Of a DNA stretch of 64,000 nucleotides, positions 25,301 to 39,000 are shown one piece after another; the stretch's first letter is position 1, and each line of letters starts with the position of its first letter. Below the pieces are notes generated by a model. That model did no database searches and had not been told where the DNA came from. It saw only the letters and a list, made by a program, of their open reading frames with translations. Position numbers and translations under genes: made by a program. This stretch comes from Henricia sp. BOLD:AAB3569 (taxonomy: Eukaryota; Echinodermata; Asteroidea; Spinulosida; Echinasteridae). Where the stretch lies: assembly GCA_037783545.1 (NCBI GenBank), contig JBBELK010000029.1:62001-126000 (forward strand). Direction: 5' to 3'.

Positions 25301-28300
25301 AAGTACTGACCGAGCCCAACGTTGCTTAACTGCGGTAATCAGACGGGAACCGGTGTATTCAATATGGTATGGTCGTAGACGAAAGCTTAACAGGTTTGCG
25401 TAATTTTAAACGTTTACAGAAGAACAATATTTTACTAAAAACAAAAGTGCCTACGACACTCGGTATTCCCAGGTGGTCTCCCACCGAAGTACTGACCGAG
25501 CCCAACGTTGCTTAACTGCGGTGATCAGACGGGAACAGGTGTATTCAATGTGGTATGGTCGTAGACGAATGCTTAACAGGTTTGCGTAATGTTAAACGTT
25601 TACTGAAGAACAATATTTTACTCGACAAAACAAAAGTGCCTACGACACTCGGTATTCCCAGGTGGTCTCCCACCGAAGTACTGACCGAGCCCAACGTTGC
25701 TTAACTGCGGTGATCAGACGGGAACCGGTGTATTCAATGTGGTATGGTCGTAGACGAAAGCTTAACAGGTTTGCGTAATTTGAAACGTTTACAGAAGAAC
25801 AATATTTTACTAAAAACAAAAGTGCCTACGACACTCGGTATTCCCAGGTGGTCTCCCACCGAAGTACTGACCGAGCCCAACGTTGCTTAACTGCGGTGAT
25901 CAGACGGGAACCGGTGTATTCAATGTGGTATGGTCGTAGACGAATGCTTAACAGGTTTGCGTAATTTGAAACGTTTACTGAAGAACAATATTTTACTCGA
26001 CAAAACAAAAGTGCCTACGACACTCGGTATTCCCAGGTGGTCTCCCACCGAAGTACTGACCGAGCCCAACGTTGCTTAACGCCGGTGATCAGACGGGAAC
26101 CGGTGTATTCAATGTGGTATGGTCGTAGACGAAAGCTTAACAGGTTTGCGTAATTTGAAACGTTTACAGAAGAACAATATTTTACTAAAAACAAAAGTGC
26201 CTACGACACTCGGTATTCCCAGGTGGTCTCCCACCGAAGTACTGACCGAGCCCAACGTTGCTTAACTGCGGTGATCAGACGGGAACCGGTGTATTCAATG
26301 TGGTTTGGTCGTAGACGAATGCTTAACAGGTTTGCGTAATTTTAAACGTTTACTGATGAACAATATTTTACTCGACAAAACAAAAGTGCCTACGACACTC
26401 GGTATTCCCAGGTGGTCTCCCACCGAAGTACTGACCGAGCCCAACGTTGCTTAACTGCGGTGATCAGACGGGAACCGGTGTATTCAATGTGGTATGGTCG
26501 TAGACGAAAGCTTAACAGGTTTGCGTAATTTGAAACGTTTACAGAAGAACAATATTTTACTAAAAACAAAAGTGCCTACGACACTCGGTATTCCCAGGTG
26601 GTCTCCCACCGAAGTACTGACCGAGCCCAACGTTGCTTAACTGCGGTGATCAGACGGGAACCGGTGTATTCAATGTGGTATGGTCGTAGACGAAAGCTTA
26701 ACAGGTTTGCGTAATTTTAAACGTTTACAGAAGAACAATATTTTACTAAAAACAAAAGTGCCTACGACACTCGGTATTCCCAGGTGGTCTCCCACCGAAG
26801 TACTGACCGAGCCCAACGTTGCTTAACTGCGGTGATCAGACGGGAACAGGTGTATTCAATGTGGTATGGTCGTAGACGAATGCTTAACAGGTTTGCGTAA
26901 TGTTAAACGTTTACTGAAGAACAATATTTTACTCGACAAAACAAAAGTGCCTACGACACTCGGTATTCCCAGGTGGTCTCCCACCGAAGTACTGACCGAG
27001 CCCAACGTTGCTTAACTGCGGTGATCAGACGGGAACCGGTGTATTCAATGTGGTATGGTCGTAGACGAAAGCTTAACAGGTTTGCGTAATTTGAAACGTT
27101 TACAGAAGAACAATATTTTACTAAAAACAAAAGTGCCTACGACACTCGGTATTCCCAGGTGGTCTCCCACCGAAGTACTGACCGAGCCCAACGTTGCTTA
27201 ACTGCGGTGATCAGACGGGAACCGGTGTATTCAATGTGGTATGGTCGTAGACGAATGCTTAACAGGTTTGCGTAATTTGAAACGTTTACTGAAGAACAAT
27301 ATTTTACTCGACAAAACAAAAGTGCCTACGACACTCGGTATTCCCAGGTGGTCTCCCACCGAAGTACTGACCGAGCCCAACGTTGCTTAACGCCGGTGAT
27401 CAGACGGGAACCGGTGTATTCAATGTGGTATGGTCGTAGACGAAAGCTTAACAGGTTTGCGTAATTTGAAACGTTTACAGAAGAACAATATTTTACTAAA
27501 AACAAAAGTGCCTACGACACTCGGTATTCCCAGGTGGTCTCCCACCGAAGTACTGACCGAGCCCAACGTTGCTTAACTGCGGTGATCAGACGGGAACCGG
27601 TGTATTCAATGTGGTTTGGTCGTAGACGAATGCTTAACAGGTTTGCGTAATTTTAAACGTTTACTGATGAACAATATTTTACTCGACAAAACAAAAGTGC
27701 CTACGACACTCGGTATTCCCAGGTGGTCTCCCACCGAAGTACTGACCGAGCCCAACGTTGCTTAACTGCGGTGATCAGACGGGAACCGGTGTATTCAATG
27801 TGGTATGGTCGTAGACGAAAGCTTAACAGGTTTGCGTAATTTGAAACGTTTACAGAAGAACAATATTTTACTAAAAACAAAAGTGCCTACGACACTCGGT
27901 ATTCCCAGGTGGTCTCCCACCGAAGTACTGACCGAGCCCAACGTTGCTTAACTGCGGTGATCAGACGGGAACCGGTGTATTCAATGTGGTATGGTCGTAG
28001 ACGAAAGCTTAACAGGTTTGCGTAATTTTAAACGTTTACAGAAGAACAATATTTTACTAAAAACAAAAGTGCCTACGACACTCGGTATTCCCAGGTGGTC
28101 TCCCACCGAAGTACTGACCGAGCCCAACGTTGCTTAACTGCGGTGATCAGACGGGAACCGGTGTATTCAATGTGGTATGGTCGTAGACGAATGCTTAAAA
28201 GGTTTGAGTAATTATAAACGTTTACTGAAGAACAATATTTTACTCGACAAAACAAAAGTGCCTACGACACTCGGTATTCCCAGGTGGTCTCCCACCGAAA

Positions 28301-30060
28301 TACTGACCGAGCCCAACGTTGCTTAACTGCGGTGATCAGACGGGAACCGGTGTATTCAATGTGGTATGGTCGTAGACGAAAGCTTAACAGGTTTGCGTAA
28401 TTTGAAACGTTAACAGAAGAACAATATTTTACTAAAAACAAAAGTGCCTACGACACTCGGTATTCCCAGGTGGTCTCCCACCGAAGTACTGACCGAGCCC
28501 AACGTTGCTTAACTGCGGTAATCAGACGGGAACCGGTGTATTCAATATGGTATGGTCGTAGACGAAAGCTTAACAGGTTTGCGTAATTTGAAACGTTTAC
28601 AGAAGAACAATATTTTACTAAAAACAAAAGTGCCTACGACACTCGGTATTCCCAGGTGGTCTCCCACCGAAGTACTGACCGAGCCCAACGTTGCTTAACT
28701 GCGGTGATCAGACGGGAACCGGTGTATTCAATGTGGTATGGTCGTAGACGAATGCTTAACAGGTTTGCGTAATGTTAAACGTTTACTGAAGAACAATATT
28801 TTACTCGACAAAACAAAAGTGCCTACGACACTCGGTATTCCCAGGTGGTCTCCCACCGAAGTACTGACCGAGCCCAACGTTGCTTAACTGCGGTGATCAG
28901 ACGGGAACCGGTGTATTCAATGTGGTATGGTCGTAGACGAAAGCTTAACAGGTTTGCGTAATTTGAAACGTTTACAGAAGAACAATATTTTACTAAAAAC
29001 AAAAGTGCCTACGACACTCGGTATTCCCAGGTGGTCTCCCACCGAAGTACTGACCGAGCCCAACGTTGCTTAACTGCGGTGATCAGACGGGAACCGGTGT
29101 ATTCAATGTGGTATGGTCGTAGACGAATGCTTAACAGGTTTGCGTAATTTGAAACGTTTACTGAAGAACAATATTTTACTCGACAAAACAAAAGTGCCTA
29201 CGACACTCGGTATTCCCAGGTGGTCTCCCACCGAAGTACTGACCGAGCCCAACGTTGCTTAACGCCGGTGATCAGACGGGAACCGGTGTATTCAATGTGG
29301 TATGGTCGTAGACGAAAGCTTAACAGGTTTGCGTAATTTGAAACGTTTACAGAAGAACAATATTTTACTAAAAACAAAAGTGCCTACGACACTCGGTATT
29401 CCCAGGTGGTCTCCCACCGAAGTACTGACCGAGCCCAACGTTGCTTAACTGCGGTGATCAGACGGGAACCGGTGTATTCAATGTGGTATGGTCGTAGACG
29501 AATGCTTAACAGGTTTGCGTAATTTTAAACGTTTACTGAAGAACAATATTTTACTCGACAAAACAAAAGTGCCTACGACACTCGGTATTCCCAGGTGGTC
29601 TCCCACCGAAGTACTGACCGAGCCCAACGTTGCTTAACTGCGGTGATCAGACGGGAACCGGTGTATTCAATGTGGTATGGTCGTAGACGAAAGCTTAACA
29701 GGTTTGCGTAATTTGAAACGTTTACAGAAGAACAATATTTTACTAAAAACAAAAGTGCCTACGACACTCGGTATTCCCAGGTGGTCTCCCACCGAAGTAC
29801 TGACCGAGCCCAACGTTGCTTAACTGCGGTGATCAGACGGGAACCGGTGTATTCAATGTGGTATGGTCGTAGACGAAAGCTTAACAGGTTTGCGTAAATT
29901 TAAACGTTTACAGAAGAACAATATTTTACTAAAAACAAAAGTGCCTACGACACTCGGTATTCCCAGGTGGTCTCCCACCGAAGTACTGACCGAGCCCAAC
30001 GTTGCTTAACTGCGGTGATCAGACGGGAACCGGTGTATTCAATGTGGTATGGTCGTAGAC

Positions 30061-33000
30061 GAATGCTTAAAAGGTTTGAGTAATTATAAACGTTTACTGG
30101 AGAACAATATTTCACTCAAAACAAAAGTGCCTACGACACTCGGTATTCCCAGGTGGTCTCCCACCGAAGTACTGACCGAGCCCAACGTTGCTTAACTGCG
30201 GTGATCAGACGGGAACCGGTGTATTCAATGTGGTATGGTCGTAGACGAAAGCTTAAAAGGTTTGCGTAAATTTAAACGTTTACCGAAGAACAATATTTTA
30301 CTCGACAGAACAAAAGTGCCTACGACACTCGGTATTCCCAGGTGGTCTCCCACCGAAGTACTGACCGAGCCCAACGTTGCTTAACTGCGGTGATCAGACG
30401 GGAACCGGTGTATTCAATGTGGTATGGTCGTAGACGAATGCTTAAAAGGTTTGCGTAATTATAAACGTTTATTAAAAACAATATTTTACTTAAAACAAAG
30501 GTGCCTACGACACTCGGTATTCCCAGGTGGTCTCCCACCGAAGTACTGACCGAGCCCAACGTTGCTTAACTGCGGTGATCAGACGGGAACCGGTGTATTC
30601 AATGTGGTATGGTCGTAGACGAATGCTTAACAGGTTTGCGTAATTTGAAACGTTTACTGAAGAACAATATTTTACTCGACAAAACAAAAGTGCCTACGAC
30701 ACTCGGTATTCCCAGGTGGTCTCCCACCGAAGTACTGACCGAGCCCAACGTTGCTTAACGCCGGTGATCAGACGGGAACCGGTGTATTCAATGTGGTATG
30801 GTCGTAGACGAAAGCTTAACAGGTTTGCGTAATTTGAAACGTTTACAGAAGAACAATATTTTACTAAAAACAAAAGTGCCTACGACACTCGGTATTCCCA
30901 GGTGGTCTCCCACCGAAGTACTGACCGAGCCCAACGTTGCTTAACTGCGGTGATCAGACGGGAACCGGTGTATTCAATGTGGTATGGTCGTAGACGAATG
31001 CTTAACAGGTTTGCGTAATTTTAAACGTTTACTGAAGAACAATATTTTACTCGACAAAACAAAAGTGCCTACGACACTCGGTATTCCCAGGTGGTCTCCC
31101 ACCGAAGTACTGACCGAGCCCAACGTTGCTTAACTGCGGTGATCAGACGGGAACCGGTGTATTCAATGTGGTATGGTCGTAGACGAAAGCTTAACAGGTT
31201 TGCGTAATTTGAAACGTTTACAGAAGAACAATATTTTACTAAAAACAAAAGTGCCTACGACACTCGGTATTCCCAGGTGGTCTCCCACCGAAGTACTGAC
31301 CGAGCCCAACGTTGCTTAACTGCGGTGATCAGACGGGAACCGGTGTATTCAATGTGGTATGGTCGTAGACGAAAGCTTAACAGGTTTGCGTAAATTTAAA
31401 CGTTTACAGAAGAACAATATTTTACTAAAAACAAAAGTGCCTACGACACTCGGTATTCCCAGGTGGTCTCCCACCGAAGTACTGACCGAGCCCAACGTTG
31501 CTTAACTGCGGTGATCAGACGGGAACCGGTGTATTCAATGTGGTATGGTCGTAGACGAATGCTTAAAAGGTTTGAGTAATTATAAACGTTTACTGGAGAA
31601 CAATATTTCACTCAAAACAAAAGTGCCTACGACACTCGGTATTCCCAGGTGGTCTCCCACCGAAGTACTGACCGAGCCCAACGTTGCTTAACTGCGGTGA
31701 TCAGACGGGAACCGGTGTATTCAATGTGGTATGGTCGTAGACGAAAGCTTAAAAGGTTTGCGTAAATTTAAACGTTTACCGAAGAACAATATTTTACTCG
31801 ACAGAACAAAAGTGCCTACGACACTCGGTATTCCCAGGTGGTCTCCCACCGAAGTACTGACCGAGCCCAACGTTGCTTAACTGCGGTGATCAGACGGGAA
31901 CCGGTGTATTCAATGTGGTATGGTCGTAGACGAATGCTTAAAAGGTTTGCGTAATTATAAACGTTTATTAAAAACAATATTTTACTTAAAACAAAGGTGC
32001 CTACGACACTCGGTATTCCCAGGTGGTCTCCCACCGAAGTACTGACCGAGCCTAACGTTGCTTAACTGCGGTGATCAGACGGGAACCGGTGTATTCAATG
32101 TGGTATGGTCGTAGACGAATGCTTAAAAGGTTTGCGTAATTATAAACGTTTATTAAAAAACAATATTTTACTTAAAACAAAAGTGCCTACGACACTCGGT
32201 ATTCCCAGGTGGTCTCCCACCGAAGTACTGACCGAGCCCAACGTTGCTTAACTGCGGTGATCAGACGGGAACCGGTGTATTCAATGTGGTATGGTCGTAG
32301 ACGAAAGCTTAACAGGTTTGCGTAATTTGAAACGTTTACAGAAGAACAATATTTTACTAAAAACAAAAGTGCCTACGACACTCGGTATTCCCAGGTGGTC
32401 TCCCACCGAAGTACTGACCGAGCCCAACGTTGCTTAACTGCGGTAATCAGACGGGAACCGGTGTATTCAATATGGTATGGTCGTAGACGAAAGCTTAACA
32501 GGTTTGCGTAATTTGAAACGTTTACAGAAGAACAATATTTTACTAAAAACAAAAGTGCCTACGACACTCGGTATTCCCAGGTGGTCTCCCACCGAAGTAC
32601 TGACCGAGCCCAACGTTGCTTAACTGCGGTGATCAGACGGGAACCGGTGTATTCAATGTGGTATGGTCGTAGACGAAAGCTTAACAGGTTTGCGTAATTT
32701 GAAACGTTTACAGAAGAACAATATTTTACTAAAAACAAAAGTGCCTACGACACTCGGTATTCCCAGGTGGTCTCCCACCGAAGTACTGACCGAGCCCAAC
32801 GTTGCTTAACTGCGGTGATCAGACGGGAACCGGTGTATTAAATGTGGTATGGTCGTAGACGAATGCTTAACAGGTTTGCGTAATTTTAAACGTTTACTGA
32901 AGAACAATATTTTACTCGACAAAACAAAAGTGCCTACGACACTCGGTATTCCCAGGTGGTCTCCCACCGAAGTACTGACCGAGCCCAACGTTGCTTAACT

Positions 33001-36000
33001 GCGGTGATCAGACGGGAACCGGTGTATTCAATGTGGTATGGTCGTAGACGAATGCTTAACAGGTTTGCGTAATGTTAAACGTTTACTGAAGAACAATATT
33101 TTACTCGACAAAACAAAAGTGCCTACGACACTCGGTATTCCCGGGTGGTCTCCCACCGAAGTACTGACCGAGCCCAACGTTGCTTAACTGCGGTGATCAG
33201 ACGGGAACCGGTGTATTCAATGTGGTATGGTCGTAGACGAAAGCTTAACAGGTTTGCGTAATTTGAAACGTTTACAGAAGAACAATATTTTACTAAAAAC
33301 AAAAGTGCCTACGACACTCGGTATTCCCAGGTGGTCTCCCACCGAAGTACTGACCGAGCCCAACGTTGCTTAACTGCGGTGATCAGACGGGAACCGGTGT
33401 ATTCAATGTGGTATGGTCGTAGACGAATGCTTAACAGGTTTGCGTAATTTGAAACGTTTACTGAAGAACAATATTTTACTCGACAAAACAAAAGTGCCTA
33501 CGACACTCGGTATTCCCAGGTGGTCTCCCACCGAAGTACTGACCGAGCCCAACGTTGCTTAACTGCGGTGATCAGACGGGAACCGGTGTATTCAATGTGG
33601 TATGGTCGTAGACGAAAGCTTAACAGGTTTGCGTAATTTGAAACGTTTACAGAAGAACAATATTTTACTAAAAACAAAAGTGCCTACGACACTCGGTATT
33701 CCCAGGTGGTCTCCCACCGAAGTACTGACCGAGCCCAACGTTGCTTAACTGCGGTGATCAGACGGGAACCGGTGTATTCAATGTGGTATGGTCGTAGACG
33801 AATGCTTAACAGGTTTGCGTAATGTTAAACGTTTACTGAAGAACAATATTTTACTCGACAAAACAAAAGTGCCTACGACACTCGGTATTCCCAGGTGGTC
33901 TCCCACCGAAGTACTGACCGAGCCCAACGTTGCTTAACTGCGGTGATCAGACGGGAACCGGTGTATTCAATGTGGTATGGTCGTAGACGAAAGCTTAACA
34001 GGTTTGCGTAATTTGAAACGTTTACAGAAGAACAATATTTTACTAAAAACAAAAGTGCCTACGACACTCGGTATTCCCAGGTGGTCTCCCACCGAAGTAC
34101 TGACCGAGCCCAACGTTGCTTAACTGCGGTGATCAGACGGGAACCGGTGTATTCAATGTGGTATGGTCGTAGACGAATGCTTAACAGGTTTGCGTAATGT
34201 TAAACGTTTACTGAAGAACAATATTTTACTCGACAAAACAAAAGTGCCTACGACACTCGGTATTCCCAGGTGGTCTCCCACCGAAGTACTGACCGAGCCC
34301 AACGTTGCTTAACTGCGGTGATCAGACGGGAACCGGTGTATTCAATGTGGTATGGTCGTAGACGAAAGCTTAACAGGTTTGCGTAATTTGAAACGTTTAC
34401 AGAAGAACAATATTTTACTAAAAACAAAAGTGCCTACGACACTCGGTATTCCCAGGTGGTCTCCCACCGAAGTACTGACCGAGCCCAACGTTGCTTAACT
34501 GCGGTGATCAGACGGGAACCGGTGTATTCAATGTGGTATGGTCGTAGACGAATGCTTAACAGGTTTGCGTAATTTGAAACGTTTACTGAAGAACAATATT
34601 TTACTCGACAAAACAAAAGTGCCTACGACACTCGGTATTCCCAGGTGGTCTCCCACCGAAGTACTGACCGAGCCCAACGTTGCTTAACGCCGGTGATCAG
34701 ACGGGAACCGGTGTATTCAATGTGGTATGGTCGTAGACGAAAGCTTAACAGGTTTGCGTAATTTGAAACGTTTACAGAAGAACAATATTTTACTAAAAAC
34801 AAAAGTGCCTACGACACTCGGTATTCCCAGGTGGTCTCCCACCGAAGTACTGACCGAGCCCAACGTTGCTTAACTGCGGTGATCAGACGGGAACCGGTGT
34901 ATTCAATGTGGTATGGTCGTAGACGAATGCTTAACAGGTTTGCGTAATTTTAAACGTTTACTGAAGAACAATATTTTACTCGACAAAACAAAAGTGCCTA
35001 CGACACTCGGTATTCCCAGGTGGTCTCCCACCGAAGTACTGACCGAGCCCAACGTTGCTTAACTGCGGTGATCAGACGGGAACCGGTGTATTCAATGTGG
35101 TATGGTCGTAGACGAAAGCTTAACAGGTTTGCGTAATTTGAAACGTTTACAGAAGAACAATATTTTACTAAAAACAAAAGTGCCTACGACACTCGGTATT
35201 CCCAGGTGGTCTCCCACCGAAGTACTGACCGAGCCCAACGTTGCTTAACTGCGGTGATCAGACGGGAACCGGTGTATTCAATGTGGTATGGTCGTAGACG
35301 AAAGCTTAACAGGTTTGCGTAATTTTAAACGTTTACAGAAGAACAATATTTTACTAAAAACAAAAGTGCCTACGACACTCGGTATTCCCAGGTGGTCTCC
35401 CACCGAAGTACTGACCGAGCCCAACGTTGCTTAACTGCGGTGATCAGACGGGAACCGGTGTATTCAATGTGGTATGGTCGTAGACGAATGCTTAAAAGGT
35501 TTGAGTAATTATAAACGTTTACTGGAGAACAATATTTCACTCAAAACAAAAGTGCCTACGACACTCGGTATTCCCAGGTGGTCTCCCACCGAAGTACTGA
35601 CCGAGCCCAACGTTGCTTAACTGCGGTGATCAGACGGGAACCGGTGTATTCAATGTGGTATGGTCGTAGACGAAAGCTTAAAAGGTTTGCGTAAATTTAA
35701 ACGTTTACCGAAGAACAATATTTTACTCGACAGAACAAAAGTGCCTACGACACTCGGTATTCCCAGGTGGTCTCCCACCGAAGTACTGACCGAGCCCAAC
35801 GTTGCTTAACTGCGGTGATCAGACGGGAACCGGTGTATTCAATGTGGTATGGTCGTAGACGAATGCTTAAAAGGTTTGCGTAATTATAAACGTTTATTAA
35901 AAACAATATTTTACTTAAAACAAAGGTGCCTACGACACTCGGTATTCCCAGGTGGTCTCCCACCGAAGTACTGACCGAGCCTAACGTTGCTTAACTGCGG

Positions 36001-39000
36001 TGATCAGACGGGAACCGGTGTATTCAATGTGGTATGGTCGTAGACGAATGCTTAAAAGGTTTGCGTAATTATAAACGTTTATTAAAAAACAATATTTTAC
36101 TTAAAACAAAAGTGCCTACGACACTCGGTATTCCCAGGTGGTCTCCCACCGAAGTACTGACCGAGCCCAACGTTGCTTAACTGCGGTGATCAGACGGGAA
36201 CCGGTGTATTCAATGTGGTATGGTCGTAGACGAAAGCTTAACAGGTTTGCGTAATTTGAAACGTTTACAGAAGAACAATATTTTACTAAAAACAAAAGTG
36301 CCTACGACACTCGGTATTCCCAGGTGGTCTCCCACCGAAGTACTGACCGAGCCCAACGTTGCTTAACTGCGGTAATCAGACGGGAACCGGTGTATTCAAT
36401 ATGGTATGGTCGTAGACGAAAGCTTAACAGGTTTGCGTAATTTGAAACGTTTACAGAAGAACAATATTTTACTAAAAACAAAAGTGCCTACGACACTCGG
36501 TATTCCCAGGTGGTCTCCCACCGAAGTACTGACCGAGCCCAACGTTGCTTAACTGCGGTGATCAGACGGGAACCGGTGTATTCAATGTGGTATGGTCGTA
36601 GACGAAAGCTTAACAGGTTTGCGTAATTTGAAACGTTTACAGAAGAACAATATTTTACTAAAAACAAAAGTGCCTACGACACTCGGTATTCCCAGGTGGT
36701 CTCCCACCGAAGTACTGACCGAGCCCAACGTTGCTTAACTGCGGTGATCAGACGGGAACCGGTGTATTCAATGTGGTATGGTCGTAGACGAAAGCTTAAC
36801 AGGTTTGCGTAATTTTAAACGTTTACAGAAGAACAATATTTTACTAAAAACAAAAGTGCCTACGACACTCGGTATTCCCAGGTGGTCTCCCACCGAAGTA
36901 CTGACCGAGCCCAACGTTGCTTAACTGCGGTGATCAGACGGGAACCGGTGTATTCAATGTGGTATGGTCGTAGACGAATGCTTAAAAGGTTTGAGTAATT
37001 ATAAACGTTTACTGGAGAACAATATTTCACTCAAAACAAAAGTGCCTACGACACTCGGTATTCCCAGGTAGTCTCCCACCGAAGTACTGACCGAGCCCAA
37101 CGTTGCTTAACTGCGGTGATCAGACGGGAACCGGTGTATTCAATGTGGTATGGTCGTAGACGAAAGCTTAAAAGGTTTGCGTAAATTTAAACGTTTACCG
37201 AAGAACAATATTTTACTCGACAGAACAAAAGTGCCTACGACACTCGGTATTCCCAGGTGGTCTCCCACCGAAGTACTGACCGAGCCCAACGTTGCTTAAC
37301 TGCGGTGATCAGACGGGAACCGGTGTATTCAATGTGGTATGGTCGTAGACGAATGCTTAAAAGGTTTGCGTAATTATAAACGTTTATTAAAAACAATATT
37401 TTACTTAAAACAAAGGTGCCTACGACACTCGGTATTCCCAGGTGGTCTCCCACCGAAGTACTGACCGAGCCTAACGTTGCTTAACTGCGGTGATCAGACG
37501 GGAACCGGTGTATTCAATGTGGTATGGTCGTAGACGAATGCTTAAAAGGTTTGCGTAATTATAAACGTTTATTAAAAAACAATATTTTACTTAAAACAAA
37601 AGTGCCTACGACACTCGGTATTCCCAGGTGGTCTCCCACCGAAGTACTGACCGAGCCCAACGTTGCTTAACTGCGGTGATCAGACGGGAACCGGTGTATT
37701 CAATGTGGTATGGTCGTAGACGAAAGCTTAACAGGTTTGCGTAATTTGAAACGTTTACAGAAGAACAATATTTTACTAAAAACAAAAGTGCCTACGACAC
37801 TCGGTATTCCCAGGTGGTCTCCCACCGAAGTACTGACCGAGCCCAACGTTGCTTAACTGCGGTAATCAGACGGGAACCGGTGTATTCAATATGGTATGGT
37901 CGTAGACGAAAGCTTAACAGGTTTGCGTAATTTGAAACGTTTACAGAAGAACAATATTTTACTAAAAACAAAAGTGCCTACGACACTCGGTATTCCCAGG
38001 TGGTCTCCCACCGAAGTACTGACCGAGCCCAACGTTGCTTAACTGCGGTGATCAGACGGGAACCGGTGTATTCAATGTGGTATGGTCGTAGACGAAAGCT
38101 TAACAGGTTTGCGTAATTTGAAACGTTTACAGAAGAACAATATTTTACTAAAAACAAAAGTGCCTACGACACTCGGTATTCCCAGGTGGTCTCCCACCGA
38201 AGTACTGACCGAGCCCAACGTTGCTTAACTGCGGTGATCAGACGGGAACCGGTGTATTAAATGTGGTATGGTCGTAGACGAATGCTTAACAGGTTTGCGT
38301 AATTTTAAACGTTTACTGAAGAACAATATTTTACTCGACAAAACAAAAGTGCCTACGACACTCGGTATTCCCAGGTGGTCTCCCACCGAAGTACTGACCG
38401 AGCCCAACGTTGCTTAACTGCGGTGATCAGACGGGAACCGGTGTATTCAATGTGGTATGGTCGTAGACGAATGCTTAACAGGTTTGCGTAATGTTAAACG
38501 TTTACTGAAGAACAATATTTTACTCGACAAAACAAAAGTGCCTACGACACTCGGTATTCCCGGGTGGTCTCCCACCGAAGTACTGACCGAGCCCAACGTT
38601 GCTTAACTGCGGTGATCAGACGGGAACCGGTGTATTCAATGTGGTATGGTCGTAGACGAAAGCTTAACAGGTTTGCGTAATTTGAAACGTTTACAGAAGA
38701 ACAATATTTTACTAAAAACAAAAGTGCCTACGACACTCGGTATTCCCAGGTGGTCTCCCACCGAAGTACTGACCGAGCCCAACGTTGCTTAACTGCGGTG
38801 ATCAGACGGGAACCGGTGTATTCAATGTGGTATGGTCGTAGACGAATGCTTAACAGGTTTGCGTAATTTGAAACGTTTACTGAAGAACAATATTTTACTC
38901 GACAAAACAAAAGTGCCTACGACACTCGGTATTCCCAGGTGGTCTCCCACCGAAGTACTGACCGAGCCCAACGTTGCTTAACTGCGGTGATCAGACGGGA